Shown here piece by piece: positions 28,295 through 36,963 of a stretch of 64,000 bases of DNA (the stretch's first letter is position 1; each line of letters starts with the position of its first letter). The stretch spans positions 79,660-143,659 of the forward strand of contig NZ_KQ033877.1 of assembly GCF_000967245.1 (NCBI RefSeq), read 5' to 3'. Both the position numbers and the translations under genes were made by a program. A model generated the notes under the pieces. That model worked only from the letters and a program-made list of their open reading frames with translations. It made no database searches and was not told the origin of the DNA. The DNA is from Bombilactobacillus mellis. Lineage in GTDB: Bacteria; Bacillota; Bacilli; Lactobacillales; Lactobacillaceae.

Positions 28295-28885
28295 ATGATA
28301 AATAGTTTGATCAAAGGTTTAAGAAATACTAAATTATATTTTTGGGACCGACTAAGTGTTTTGCGTGCTGGTATTTTAGGTGCTAATGATGGAATTATTT
28401 CTATTTCCGGAATTGTTCTGGGAGCTACCGGAGCTAATTTGGATAGTCGAAGTTTGTTGATTACGGGAATATCAGGGATGCTTGCTGGTGCTTGTTCGAT
28501 GGCTGGTGGCGAGTGGATATCTGTTAGTACCCAACGTGATCTGCAAGTAGAAACAATGACAAGTCAGGCCAGTTTAAAAGCTAAAACGATTGATGCACCA
28601 CAGTTACACAAAAAGGATTTATTAATGCCCTTACATGCTGCCGGTACTTCCTTTTTATCTTTTATTATGGGTGCTCTCATTCCTTTATTAGCCATTACCT
28701 TATCAACACCTCAATGGCGAATTTTTAATACTGCCTGTTTAATGGGATTAGCTTTATGTTTGAATGCTGTTTTTAGTACCTTAGGTAATCATATTTCTAT
28801 CGGAAAAACGATTATAAGAAATGTTTTAGTCGGATTTTTGACGATCATAATCACTTATATTTTGGGTAGTGTATTATCCGTTTAG
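28295..28885 (+). CDS. CCC1/VIT1-family membrane protein
   Basis: Membrane protein of 196 aa with about five helices. RAGILGANDGIISISGIVLG and MAGGEWISVSTQRDL are the signatures of the VIT1/CCC1 vacuolar iron/manganese transporter family. It is shorter than the plant and yeast forms and its cytosolic metal-binding loop is short. It begins 14 bp after the SufT-like gene and ends before a terminator, so it appears to be the last gene of the suf operon. Efflux of iron or manganese would fit cluster-assembly homeostasis, which is inference. Confidence 0.82.
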   Translation: MINSLIKGLRNTKLYFWDRLSVLRAGILGANDGIISISGIVLGATGANLDSRSLLITGISGMLAGACSMAGGEWISVSTQRDLQVETMTSQASLKAKTIDAPQLHKKDLLMPLHAAGTSFLSFIMGALIPLLAITLSTPQWRIFNTACLMGLALCLNAVFSTLGNHISIGKTIIRNVLVGFLTIIITYILGSVLSV

Positions 28886-28910
28886 TCAACATAATTAAAT
28901 CTATAATAAA

Positions 28911-28957
28911 AAGCACTGATCAGATGAGAGGTAACTCATTAATCAGTGCTTAATTTT
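28911..28957. terminator. Bidirectional terminator between the suf operon and pepT
   Basis: AAGCACTGAT (28911-28920) / ATCAGTGCTT (28942-28951), with a nested ATGAG/CTCAT stem, followed by TAATTTTTAA. Serves both convergent operons. Confidence 0.82.
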
Positions 28958-28963
28958 TAAGTC

Positions 28964-30205
28964 TTACTTGTGGGCAAGATGGCTAATTTCAATAATTGTA
29001 GCTGCTAATTTTTGCATTGCTTCTACTGTGACAAATTCATAAGGTCCATGGAAATTATCGCCGCCATTAAACAAATTGGGAGTAGGTAAACCTTTATAAG
29101 TGATCAAAGAACCATCTGTTCCCCCGCGAAAAGCTTTAATTTTCGGAGTGATACCTAAGTTTTGCAGAGCTTGTTGTGCCAGTTCAATAGGATAAGGATC
29201 TTTTTGAATGATATCAGCCATATTATAATATTCGTCTTGAAGTTTAAGCTGAATACGTGGTTGATCTAATTGCTGATTAAGTTGTTCAACTGCTTGTTGT
29301 ACAACTTTTTTACGTAGTTCAAATTTTTGATGATCAAAATCACGAATAATATAAAGCAAACGAGCATGTTCAATACTGGCTGAAAATTTTAACATTAGGT
29401 AATAACCTTCGCGCCCTTCCGTGAGTTCTGCCCGTTCTGCAGTGGGGATCATTTGGTCTAATTGTTCGCCAATGCTGATTGCATTAACTAATCCGCCTTC
29501 TTTAGCTTGACCGGGATGGACGCTTTTACCTTGAATATCAATAATGGCCTGAGCAGCATTAAAAGTCTCATATTCAATATCACCTAAATCACCATTATCT
29601 AAGGTATAGGCAAAGTCGGCCTGAAAATCATCCACATCAAAGTGTTTTGCCCCTTGGCCAATTTCTTCATCAGGACCAAAGCCTACTTTAATTGGTCCAT
29701 GGCTAATTTCAGGATGCTGAACTAAATGACTAACAGCACTCATTACTCCTGCAATACCGGCTTTATCATCTACACCTAGTAAAGTGGTTCCATCAGTTGT
29801 AATGAGGGTTTGTCCGAGAAAGTTCTTCAGATTAGGAAATTCAGTAGTAGTTAATTGTAGACCATTAGCAAATTTAATCGGTTGACCATCATAATTATAG
29901 TGGACTTGCGGTTGGATATTTTCTGCATTAAAGTCGGCAGTGTCTAAATGGGCAATAAAGCCGATAGTAGGCTGATCTTCATTACTATTACCTGGTAAAA
30001 GTGCCGTTACATAAGCATTATGCGGATTAATTTTGACATCTTGTAAATCTAAATCTTTGAGCTGCTGCTCCAGAACTCGGGCCAAATCCATTTGGCAAGC
30101 GGTTGAAGGAATTTGTTGAGAATTTTGAGGATCAGAACGAGTATTAATTTTGGCATAGGTTAAAAAATTATCTAAAACTTCTTGACTATCAATATCATAT
30201 TTCAT
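28964..30205 (-). CDS. pepT: Peptidase T (tripeptide aminopeptidase)
   Basis: M20B metallopeptidase of 413 aa. AKINTRSD near the N-terminus, FIAHLDTADF and LGVDDKAGIAGVMSA carry the first metal ligands (His, Asp), GFGPDEEIGQGA the catalytic glutamates, and RGGTDGSLITYKGLPTPNLF with NFHGPYEFV the C-terminal ligands. It removes the N-terminal residue of tripeptides. Start at the ATG 30205: GAGGTT lies about 10 nt upstream, whereas the GTG at 30223 overlaps the upstream gene. It overlaps or abuts the end of the peptide-binding protein gene, so the two are probably co-transcribed. Confidence 0.92.
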   Translation of the reverse strand: MKYDIDSQEVLDNFLTYAKINTRSDPQNSQQIPSTACQMDLARVLEQQLKDLDLQDVKINPHNAYVTALLPGNSNEDQPTIGFIAHLDTADFNAENIQPQVHYNYDGQPIKFANGLQLTTTEFPNLKNFLGQTLITTDGTTLLGVDDKAGIAGVMSAVSHLVQHPEISHGPIKVGFGPDEEIGQGAKHFDVDDFQADFAYTLDNGDLGDIEYETFNAAQAIIDIQGKSVHPGQAKEGGLVNAISIGEQLDQMIPTAERAELTEGREGYYLMLKFSASIEHARLLYIIRDFDHQKFELRKKVVQQAVEQLNQQLDQPRIQLKLQDEYYNMADIIQKDPYPIELAQQALQNLGITPKIKAFRGGTDGSLITYKGLPTPNLFNGGDNFHGPYEFVTVEAMQKLAATIIEISHLAHK

Positions 30206-30219
30206 TATCTGCAATAACC

Positions 30220-31839
30220 TCACTTTTTAATATAAGCAGTTTTCCAATCATAAGGAACACTAGAGCCGTTATAAATAATGCCTTTGACTTTAGGATCTAA
30301 TAATTGGGCTTGAGTTACTTGATAAAGCGGAATAGTTCCTTGATCTTTCATTAATTCACGTTCCGCCTTTTGTAAATAACTCCAGCGTTTGGCCGGTTGA
30401 TTAGCATATTTGTTTTCTGAAAGTTCAAGATATTGATCAAATTTCTCGTTTTTCCAATTGGAATCATTATAAGTGGAGTTGGATTCCCAGATATCTAAGA
30501 AGTTTATAGGATCAGAAATAGTTGCATTCCAAGTAGCTATAACCATATCATAATCGCCCTTTCGCTCTCGTGATAGTCTTTGTACTTTAGGAAGGCTTTG
30601 AATATGAACTTTGACTTTCGGTAATTTTTCCAGTTCACCCTGGACGAATTCCCCGGTCTTTTTGGTATTAGGGCTATCATCAACCATTAGCTCTAAGTCT
30701 AATTTTTTGGTATTAGTTGCTTTGAGACCTTTGGCCAAAAGCTTTTTGGCCTGAGGCAAGTTATGGGAGACAGCATCTTTCACGACGGTTTGCTTAGCAA
30801 AATCCTTTTTGGTAGTTGGATCTTTAGCCAATCCCACAGGAGTAAATCCTTTTGGTTCCAGAGAACCGTCTTGTAAAACATTTTTGGTTAATTGTTTACG
30901 ATTGACAGCTAGAGACAAGGCTCTGCGGACATCACGATTTTGAAAGGCTTTAATCTTCTTTTGATTCATATCAATCCGAACAATTCCAGAAGCATGACGG
31001 AAAATAAGGTCTTTTTGTCCCTTAAATTGTGGTACTTGTTCACCAATCAGAACGGTTTCTTGAACTTTTTTATTTTGATAAAGATTGATACCCGTTTGGG
31101 CATCTTTCACGACACTTTCGTTAACTTTATTTAATTTGACATGCTTTTTATCCCAGTAGTGCGGGTTTTTAGCCAAGGTCCAAGAAGCATTGGTTCCATC
31201 CCAGCCTTTGAGTATAAATGGGCCGCTAGAAACAGTCTTAGTTGCACTAGTTCCGTAAGCTTTGCCGTATTTTTCTACAACTTTCTGATTTTCCGGAGCA
31301 AATAAAGGCCACGAAACTAAATTTTTAAAATAAGAAACGGGTCTGGAAAGGCTAACTACAAAAGTATGATCATCAGGAGCCTTAACTCCTAGTTGATCAG
31401 GATCCATTTTTCCGGAATTAATGGCTTTCGCATTTTTAATTTGGAAGAAATTGAAAGCATTTTGTGATCCCGTTTTAGGATTAACTACACGCCGCCAAGA
31501 ATAAACAAAGTCTTTAGCAGTAATCGGATCGCCATTAGACCATTTAGCGTTCGGCCTGATTTTGAAAGTATAGGTTTTACCATCTTTGGAGATAGTTGTT
31601 TTTTGGGCGAGAGCGGCCTGCGGTTTGCCTTGTTTATCCAATCGATAAAGCGAATCTTGGGTATTTAATAAAATATTGAAGCTGAGAGTATCTGTAGCTT
31701 GAGCGTTGTCAACTGAAGCGATGTCTACACTTTCGGTCCAGTTAAGTTCTTGTTTAGTTGCTGCTTGAGCTGTTGAGACAGTTCCAATTACCGTAACAGC
31801 TGCTAAAAAAACAGATATTGCAGCGCGAGCTAACTTCAT
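30220..31839 (-). CDS. Oligopeptide-binding protein (OppA family) without lipobox
   Basis: SBP family 5 (OppA/DppA type) protein of 539 aa. A signal peptide (1-27) ends STAQA before ATKQ, a signal-peptidase-I site with no cysteine, unlike the usual lipoprotein anchor. The mature part has DSLYRLDKQGKPQAALAQ, WSNGDPITAKDFVYSWRRV, and SVPYDWKTAYIKK at the end. It binds peptides outside the cell. No permease or ATPase genes adjoin it; it precedes pepT, which would hydrolyse imported peptides. Start at the ATG with AAAGGAGGA upstream. Promoter at 31935-31963. Confidence 0.85.
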   Translation of the reverse strand: MKLARAAISVFLAAVTVIGTVSTAQAATKQELNWTESVDIASVDNAQATDTLSFNILLNTQDSLYRLDKQGKPQAALAQKTTISKDGKTYTFKIRPNAKWSNGDPITAKDFVYSWRRVVNPKTGSQNAFNFFQIKNAKAINSGKMDPDQLGVKAPDDHTFVVSLSRPVSYFKNLVSWPLFAPENQKVVEKYGKAYGTSATKTVSSGPFILKGWDGTNASWTLAKNPHYWDKKHVKLNKVNESVVKDAQTGINLYQNKKVQETVLIGEQVPQFKGQKDLIFRHASGIVRIDMNQKKIKAFQNRDVRRALSLAVNRKQLTKNVLQDGSLEPKGFTPVGLAKDPTTKKDFAKQTVVKDAVSHNLPQAKKLLAKGLKATNTKKLDLELMVDDSPNTKKTGEFVQGELEKLPKVKVHIQSLPKVQRLSRERKGDYDMVIATWNATISDPINFLDIWESNSTYNDSNWKNEKFDQYLELSENKYANQPAKRWSYLQKAERELMKDQGTIPLYQVTQAQLLDPKVKGIIYNGSSVPYDWKTAYIKK

Positions 31840-31934
31840 AACTTCTCCTCCTTTATGGTACAAAAATTAAAATCGGGCTGTTCCGAATACTTTTAAAATC
31901 TCAAATGATGCATCAAGATTAAATTATAATGAGA

Positions 31935-31963
31935 ATTATAAGAGAGGCATTAAGCAAAGTCAA
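31935..31963 (-). promoter_or_regulatory. Promoter of the OppA-like/pepT unit
   Basis: Minus strand TTGACT (31963-31958), 17-bp spacer, TATAAT (31940-31935). Near consensus, giving a leader of about 90 nt. The remaining gap 31964-32133 contains no recognisable gene. Confidence 0.75.
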
Positions 31964-32133
31964 GCTACAAAAAGATGACATTATTTGATAAAAATGATAG
32001 GCCAGCTATCTTTCCTAATAAAAATGAATTAGTCATTTATTATAATTAATGGTCTTTTAAATAATTGGCTAGATTCTACTGTGTAAATTGTTTAAATTGC
32101 TATAGACAAGAGGAAAAACTAGCCTCACAAAAA

Positions 32134-32168
32134 AAGGTGATAACTGGATTATTACCAGTTACCACCTT
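32134..32168 (-). terminator. Terminator of hsp20
   Basis: AAGGTGATAACTGG (32134-32147) / CCAGTTACCACCTT (32155-32168), one G-T pair, then a T run on the minus strand. It ends transcription of the hsp20 gene. Confidence 0.85.
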
Positions 32169-32182
32169 AAAAATAGAGATAA

Positions 32183-32608
32183 TTAATCAATATTAATTTT
32201 AGTATTGTTATTTGGTAAATCTTGAGCTTTTGGTAAGTTAATCTTTAGACTACCATCTTCGTATTTAGCGGATATTTGCTGGCGATCAACATCTGGCAAA
32301 CGATATTGCCGACTAAAACGACCATAAGAACGCTCATTCATAATTAAGTTGCCATCTTTATCGCTAGCATTATTTAAAGAATCACGATGAGCAGAAACCG
32401 TTAAAATATCATTATCATAGGTTATGGAGATATCTTTCTTATCCATATCAGGAAGATCAATAACTACATCATAAGCTGTTTTTGATTCAGAAACATCAGT
32501 TTTCATATTGATAGCTGGAAAATCGGAGCCCCAATTATTAAACCAACGATCCATATTATTAAACATATCAAACGCATCATTACGACGATTCATTAAATTG
32601 TTTGCCAT
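32183..32608 (-). CDS. hsp20: Small heat-shock protein, Hsp20/alpha-crystallin
   Basis: Hsp20 of 141 aa. The alpha-crystallin domain spans about 33-130 (KTAYDVVIDLPDMDKKDI, SYGRFSRQYRLPDVD, EDGSLKINLPKA) after a short N-terminal arm with DMFNNMDRWFNN. It is an ATP-independent chaperone that holds unfolding proteins. A perfect CIRCE element upstream (32682-32708) shows HrcA control. Confidence 0.93.
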   Translation of the reverse strand: MANNLMNRRNDAFDMFNNMDRWFNNWGSDFPAINMKTDVSESKTAYDVVIDLPDMDKKDISITYDNDILTVSAHRDSLNNASDKDGNLIMNERSYGRFSRQYRLPDVDRQQISAKYEDGSLKINLPKAQDLPNNNTKINID

Positions 32609-32681
32609 AACTGATTACTTCCTTTCTTCTCTTCCTTCGTACAACTATATAGTAGTAGCTTGACAGAAAAGAAGCAAGCAA

Positions 32682-32708
32682 TTAGCACTCTTAATTGTTG
32701 AGTGCTAA
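32682..32708. promoter_or_regulatory. CIRCE element (HrcA operator) upstream of hsp20
   Basis: TTAGCACTC (32682-32690), 9-nt spacer, GAGTGCTAA (32700-32708): an exact match to the CIRCE consensus. On the minus strand a promoter TTGCTT-17-TACTAT follows it, then a long leader before the Hsp20 start. Confidence 0.95.
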
Positions 32709-32867
32709 TTTAAAAACTTTGGTAGAAGATAATGAATTTTTTACCATTGAAAGTTAGTAGTTAGAACATCTGGTGATATCAGTTTTTAACCCCAGGCATA
32801 GTTCTAATTTAGGTTGAAGTTTCAACTTATTGATAATAAGAGTAATTTTTATCATCTGAGAAAGATT

Positions 32868-33605
32868 TTAATTAGCTTTTCGACGTTTTCGCCAAAAGTG
32901 AATAACGAAAGTTATGACAAAAGCAATAACTAATACTGAAGTGAAAATAGTATTCGGAATTTCGATATCAATTGCAGGAATAGTTAAAAATAATTTAATA
33001 GCAATAAAGAATATCAAAACATAGGCCATGGGCTCCAGTTCAGGAATTTTATTCATTAATCCCATGATAGCCTCAGCGACTCCCCGCATAGCAATAATAC
33101 CTACAATACTACCGATCAAGATAATAACAGGATTATTGGAAATAGCGATTAGAGTCAGGACCGAATCTAACGAAAACATAATATCTGTAAATTCAATCGA
33201 TACCACAACTTGCCAGACTGGTGATAATCCTTTAATTTTAAACATTTTGAAGTGCTTTTTCTTATGGGTTATTTTTTCATAGAAAAAATGGACGGCCATA
33301 TAAATTAAATAGACGGCACCCAGAATTTTAATCCACCACAGGCTGATTAAATAGGTTCCAATACCGATAACTAGAAAACGAAAAATAAAAGCGCCCCAAA
33401 TACCATAAAAAAGAGCTTCTTCTTGGTGCTTTTTTTGGGTCAGAGTATGGGCCTGCGCGGCTAAAACAATTGAATTATCTACTGATAATAAACATTCCAT
33501 GATTACTAGTGAAAGAATTAAGAGCCAATCATTAGGGGAAGTAATTACAGTCTGCCAATTATGTGGATCGAAAAAAGGTTTATAAAGATTGATTATAAAG
33601 TCCAC
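32868..33605 (-). CDS. TerC-family membrane protein
   Basis: TerC protein of 245 aa with about seven helices. It has the acidic motif ECLLSVDNSIVLA in helix 1 and SIEFTDIMFSLDSV further on, where conserved Asp residues would bind a metal. Such proteins are linked to manganese efflux or metalation of secreted enzymes. It starts at GTG 33605 with AAAGGAG. I looked for a yybP-ykoY manganese riboswitch upstream and saw none. Confidence 0.85.
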   Translation of the reverse strand: MDFIINLYKPFFDPHNWQTVITSPNDWLLILSLVIMECLLSVDNSIVLAAQAHTLTQKKHQEEALFYGIWGAFIFRFLVIGIGTYLISLWWIKILGAVYLIYMAVHFFYEKITHKKKHFKMFKIKGLSPVWQVVVSIEFTDIMFSLDSVLTLIAISNNPVIILIGSIVGIIAMRGVAEAIMGLMNKIPELEPMAYVLIFFIAIKLFLTIPAIDIEIPNTIFTSVLVIAFVITFVIHFWRKRRKAN

Positions 33606-33775
33606 TTGCTTCTCCTTTAATTTTATTATACTAAATCTCTGAACATTGTAATATTATCATAAATTACAGTCTAATTGCTATGAGAGCCCAATTTTCTCTC
33701 AATATCATTGTGAGATAAAGGTTGTCAAAAAAAGTACTTTGCGTTATGGTAAATTATAGAAAATTGAATAATCGT

Positions 33776-33900
33776 CGCAAAGGGGAGCTATATGCTGAGA
33801 GTGATTAAGTTCAGACCCTTGGAACCTGTTTGTTAGTACAAGCGTAGGGATTTGTGGTGAGTGGTGCACTCTTCTTGCGGGATATTCATAAAGGAGAGTG
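33776..33900 (+). promoter_or_regulatory. TPP riboswitch with sequestrator-type expression platform
   Basis: Conserved TPP aptamer cores are CTGAGAGTG (33795-33803) and ACCCTTGGAACCTG (33815-33828), ending AGCGTAGGGA (33841-33850). Helix P1 is CGCAAA (33776-33781) with TTTGTG (33851-33856). Downstream, CACTCTTCTT (33867-33876) can pair over 10 bp (one G-U) with AAGGAGAGTG (33891-33900), which contains the thiT ribosome site, while GAGTG (33859-33863) can pair with the same CACTC (33867-33871). These are mutually exclusive, so control is at translation initiation. Confidence 0.9.
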
Positions 33901-33907
33901 TTTTATT

Positions 33908-34477
33908 ATGCAAAAAAACAAACTGTTAGTAACTGTTGAAGGCGCTATTATTGTTGCTTTAGCTATGGCTTTAACTTATATTCCTCACAGTATTGGTGTT
34001 TCATCTATTGAATTGCAATACGGTATTATCCCTTTAGTCATCTATGCTTGGCGTCGAGGATTAGGTGCGGGAATCACAGCAGGTGTAGTTTGGGGTTTAT
34101 TAGATTTGATTTTACGCGGCTTAAGTAAAGGTTCAGTGCTCAATTTGTGGCAGGGAATTTTGGAATATCCCGTTGCTTTTGGTGTCTTAGGTTTGGCTGG
34201 CTTGTGGTCTCGACAAATGCAGTTACGGTTACAGACTAATAAGCAGACTTATTGGATAATGCTTTGGAGTGCTTTAGTAAGCGTTTGCGCTAAATATTTA
34301 CTGCACTTTTTTGCGGGGGGACTAGTTTGGGGGGCTTATGCTCCCAAATCAATGAATCCCTGGGTTTATTCCTTAATTATTAATGGTGGTAGTGCAGTGG
34401 CTAATATTGTAATGGTGGCCATAATTTTCTTATTATTGAAGAAAGTGTTGAAACAATTAGTGCTGGTAAAGGATTAA
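33908..34477 (+). CDS. thiT: Thiamine transporter ThiT, ECF S-component
   Basis: ThiT of 189 aa, six helices, with the signature GVSSIELQYGIIPLVIYAWRRG, GITAGVVWGLLDLI and a C-terminal NGGSAVANIV helix. It binds thiamine and works with shared ECF energising subunits (EcfA, A', T) encoded elsewhere. Start chosen at the ATG 33908, 9 nt after AAGGAGAG. A GTG at 33854 lies inside the riboswitch and is not a plausible start. A TPP riboswitch precedes it. Confidence 0.95.
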   Translation: MQKNKLLVTVEGAIIVALAMALTYIPHSIGVSSIELQYGIIPLVIYAWRRGLGAGITAGVVWGLLDLILRGLSKGSVLNLWQGILEYPVAFGVLGLAGLWSRQMQLRLQTNKQTYWIMLWSALVSVCAKYLLHFFAGGLVWGAYAPKSMNPWVYSLIINGGSAVANIVMVAIIFLLLKKVLKQLVLVKD

Positions 34478-34572
34478 TAGAAGTCAATTAAAAAGGTGGT
34501 ATTTAATTCTTAAGCAAAGTGCACTATACTAAACATGAAATCGCTTTGACTGATTAAAGGAGGAAATGCTTA

Positions 34573-35586
34573 GTGTATTACGTAGTTATGAAATCAAATG
34601 ATATTCGGGATAATTTGGCTACCGAACAATATTTGATGAATTATAAAGAATTTTCAGAGCCTTTAGTACTTTTCTATATTGAAGGTCCATGTATCATTGT
34701 TGGTCGTAATCAAAATACTATTGAAGAACTGAATAATGAGTATGTAAGAGAGCATAACATTACTGTAACGCGTCGGCTCTCTGGTGGTGGTGCGGTTTAT
34801 CAAGATTTGGGCAATTTATGTTTTAGCTTTGTCGTTGATGCAGCGGATGAGAAATTTGGAGATTTTGCAAAAATTGTACAGCCAATGGTCGAGGCCTTGC
34901 ATAAATTAGGCGCTCAAGGAGCTGCAGTTTCTGGACGTAATGATATTTTAGTTGATGGGAAAAAGTTCTCCGGTAATGCTATGTATACCAAAAATGGAAA
35001 AACATTCTCTCACGGAACCTTATCCTACGATGTGGATTTAGATGTTTTAACCCAGGCTTTGCATGTAAATAAAGATAAAATCGAATCTAAGGGTATTAAA
35101 TCTATCCGCAGCCGCGTAACAAATATCCGTCCTTATTTAGCTAAACAGTATCAAAATTTGACTACCGAACAATTTCGTGATGTTTTATTACTAAGTTTAT
35201 TTGATGCCCATGATTTGAATGAAATCAAAGATCATGAATATCAAATTACAGCCCAAGATCAAACTAAGATTGATGAGATTAAAGAGCAATATTATTATAA
35301 TTGGGATTGGGTTTACGGCAAGTCACCGGAGTTTACGGTCAAAAAAAGGAAACATTTTGATATGGGTACCATTGATGCACGTTTTCAGGTACAACACGGC
35401 AAGATTAGTGCAGCGCGTTTTTACGGAGATTTCTTTGGTCCCCAAGATGTAAGTGAATTAGAGCAAAAATTAATTGGGATTAACTACGATTATGACAGTT
35501 TAAAGGCAGTCTTTGAAAATAATGATCTTAGTAATTATTTTACGGGAATCAATCCGGCAGACATTTTACAATTAGTTCAACCATAA
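34573..35586 (+). CDS. lplA: Lipoate-protein ligase
   Basis: LplA-type ligase of 337 aa: GPCIIVGRNQNTIEELN, RRLSGGGAVYQDLGNLCFSF and GRNDILVDGKKFSGNAM make up the lipoyl-AMP site, and the C-terminal accessory domain (about 255-337) resembles the fragment at the left edge. It attaches lipoate to E2/GcvH proteins. Start GTG 34573 (MYYVVMK) with AAAGGAGG 9 nt upstream. Candidate promoter TTAATT-16-TATACT (34503-34530). Confidence 0.93.
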   Translation: MYYVVMKSNDIRDNLATEQYLMNYKEFSEPLVLFYIEGPCIIVGRNQNTIEELNNEYVREHNITVTRRLSGGGAVYQDLGNLCFSFVVDAADEKFGDFAKIVQPMVEALHKLGAQGAAVSGRNDILVDGKKFSGNAMYTKNGKTFSHGTLSYDVDLDVLTQALHVNKDKIESKGIKSIRSRVTNIRPYLAKQYQNLTTEQFRDVLLLSLFDAHDLNEIKDHEYQITAQDQTKIDEIKEQYYYNWDWVYGKSPEFTVKKRKHFDMGTIDARFQVQHGKISAARFYGDFFGPQDVSELEQKLIGINYDYDSLKAVFENNDLSNYFTGINPADILQLVQP

Positions 35587-35606
35587 AGATTGGATTAGTA
35601 AGAAAC

Positions 35607-35651
35607 AACGATTTTAGTGAAGCTTTAGCACTAAAATCGTTTTTTTTTTTT
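35607..35651 (+). terminator. Terminator of lplA
   Basis: Perfect 13-bp stem AACGATTTTAGTG (35607-35619) / CACTAAAATCGTT (35629-35641) and a long T run. Confidence 0.93.
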
Positions 35652-35857
35652 GATTAATAAGCTGATAAGAACAGCGTTTTTAATCATAATAAAAGCAGAA
35701 ATTGCAGTAATCATTTATGTTTTCAATAACGTTAGCTGTTACAAGTAAAATGGCATCCAATTCAAAAAATCTATTGCGAATCGTTTATTTTTCCATTTAA
35801 TAATTGTTATTGCTATATAATAAGGTAATTAATCGATAAATGATGAGGTGATTTAGT

Positions 35858-36955
35858 ATGCGCATGTTAGGTGTTTCTGTCTATCCGGAAAAATCCACTT
35901 TTGCTCAAGATAAACAATATTTAGATTTAGCTCATAAATATGGTTATCAACGCGTTTTTACATCTTTACTCCAATTAGTTGGTGCTAATGGGGAAGATAT
36001 TTTAGCCAAATTTAAACAAGTGGTAGATTATGCTAATTCTTTAGGCATGAAAGTAATCGTTGATATTAATCCTAGTTTGTTTTCTTCTTTAAATATTAAA
36101 TATGATGATCTAGCTTTCTTTGCAAAATTAAAAGTGTGGGGATTACGCTTGGATGAGGGCTTTAGCGGTTTAGAAGAAGCGCAAATGACCCGCAATCCTT
36201 ACGGTTTAAAAATTGAACTGAATATGAGTCGTGGCACTCACTATCTTGCACAAATTATGGATTATGCCCCTAATGTTGACAATCTTTGGGGCTGTCATAA
36301 TTTTTATCCGCAAGCTTATACCGGCTTAAGTGAAGACATTTTCCTAAAATACTCGCAGCCTTATCGACAATTTAATATTCATAGTGCAGCTTTTATTTCT
36401 TCACAAGTGGCCACTACTGGTCCTTGGGCAGTTAGTGAAGGGCTTCCTACTTTAGAAAGTGATCGTCAGCGTGCTGTTAGTTCGCAAGTTAATCATTTGC
36501 TTTTAATGAATATGGTTGATGACATCATTGTGGGTAATGCCTATGCTTCCAAAGAGGAGCTGGAAAATATTGCCGCTGCCTTTAAAGCTCCCCAGCCTTT
36601 TCTTCATGTGCAGTTAAATTTGCAGATTTCTGGAATCGAGCGCCAGATTGTTCTGGATGAAGTGCAGTTGTATCGCGGGGATGCTTCTGCTTACTTATTA
36701 CGTTCTTCAAGTTCAAGAGTAAAATATCGCCAGGCTGTTATTGCACCCCTTAATAATGAAGAAAACTTTCAGCGGGGGGATATTATTGTGGTAAACGATA
36801 AATATGAACGCTATAAAGGAGAATTACAAATTGCTTTGCGTTCTTTTACTAATGATGGTCGGCGCAATGTAGTCGGCAGAATTACTGATAGTGACTTGCC
36901 TTTATTAGCTTATCTTCAACCTTGGCAGAGTTTTAAGTTAGTAGAACAGAAGTAG
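35858..36955 (+). CDS. MupG-like (DUF871) TIM-barrel glycosidase
   Basis: DUF871/MupG-family protein of 365 aa. The N-terminal barrel begins MRMLGVSVYPEK and includes GYQRVFTSLLQ, GLRLDEGF and WGCHNFYPQAYTGLS, with a C-terminal beta domain from about residue 245. Characterised MupG splits MurNAc-6-phosphate-GlcNAc inside the cell during peptidoglycan recycling. Here no MurNAc PTS (murP), murQ or murR adjoins it, so the substrate is only inferred from the family. TATAAT lies at about 35815 and GAGGTG before the start. It converges on the PrpR-like gene with an 8-bp gap. Confidence 0.78.
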   Translation: MRMLGVSVYPEKSTFAQDKQYLDLAHKYGYQRVFTSLLQLVGANGEDILAKFKQVVDYANSLGMKVIVDINPSLFSSLNIKYDDLAFFAKLKVWGLRLDEGFSGLEEAQMTRNPYGLKIELNMSRGTHYLAQIMDYAPNVDNLWGCHNFYPQAYTGLSEDIFLKYSQPYRQFNIHSAAFISSQVATTGPWAVSEGLPTLESDRQRAVSSQVNHLLLMNMVDDIIVGNAYASKEELENIAAAFKAPQPFLHVQLNLQISGIERQIVLDEVQLYRGDASAYLLRSSSSRVKYRQAVIAPLNNEENFQRGDIIVVNDKYERYKGELQIALRSFTNDGRRNVVGRITDSDLPLLAYLQPWQSFKLVEQK

Positions 36956-36963
36956 TTTGCTTT

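Noticed and set aside
33606-33720. Possible yybP-ykoY manganese riboswitch before terC
   Set aside because: Checked because terC genes often have it. The conserved loops are absent; only short TGAGAG/CTCTCA repeats are seen.
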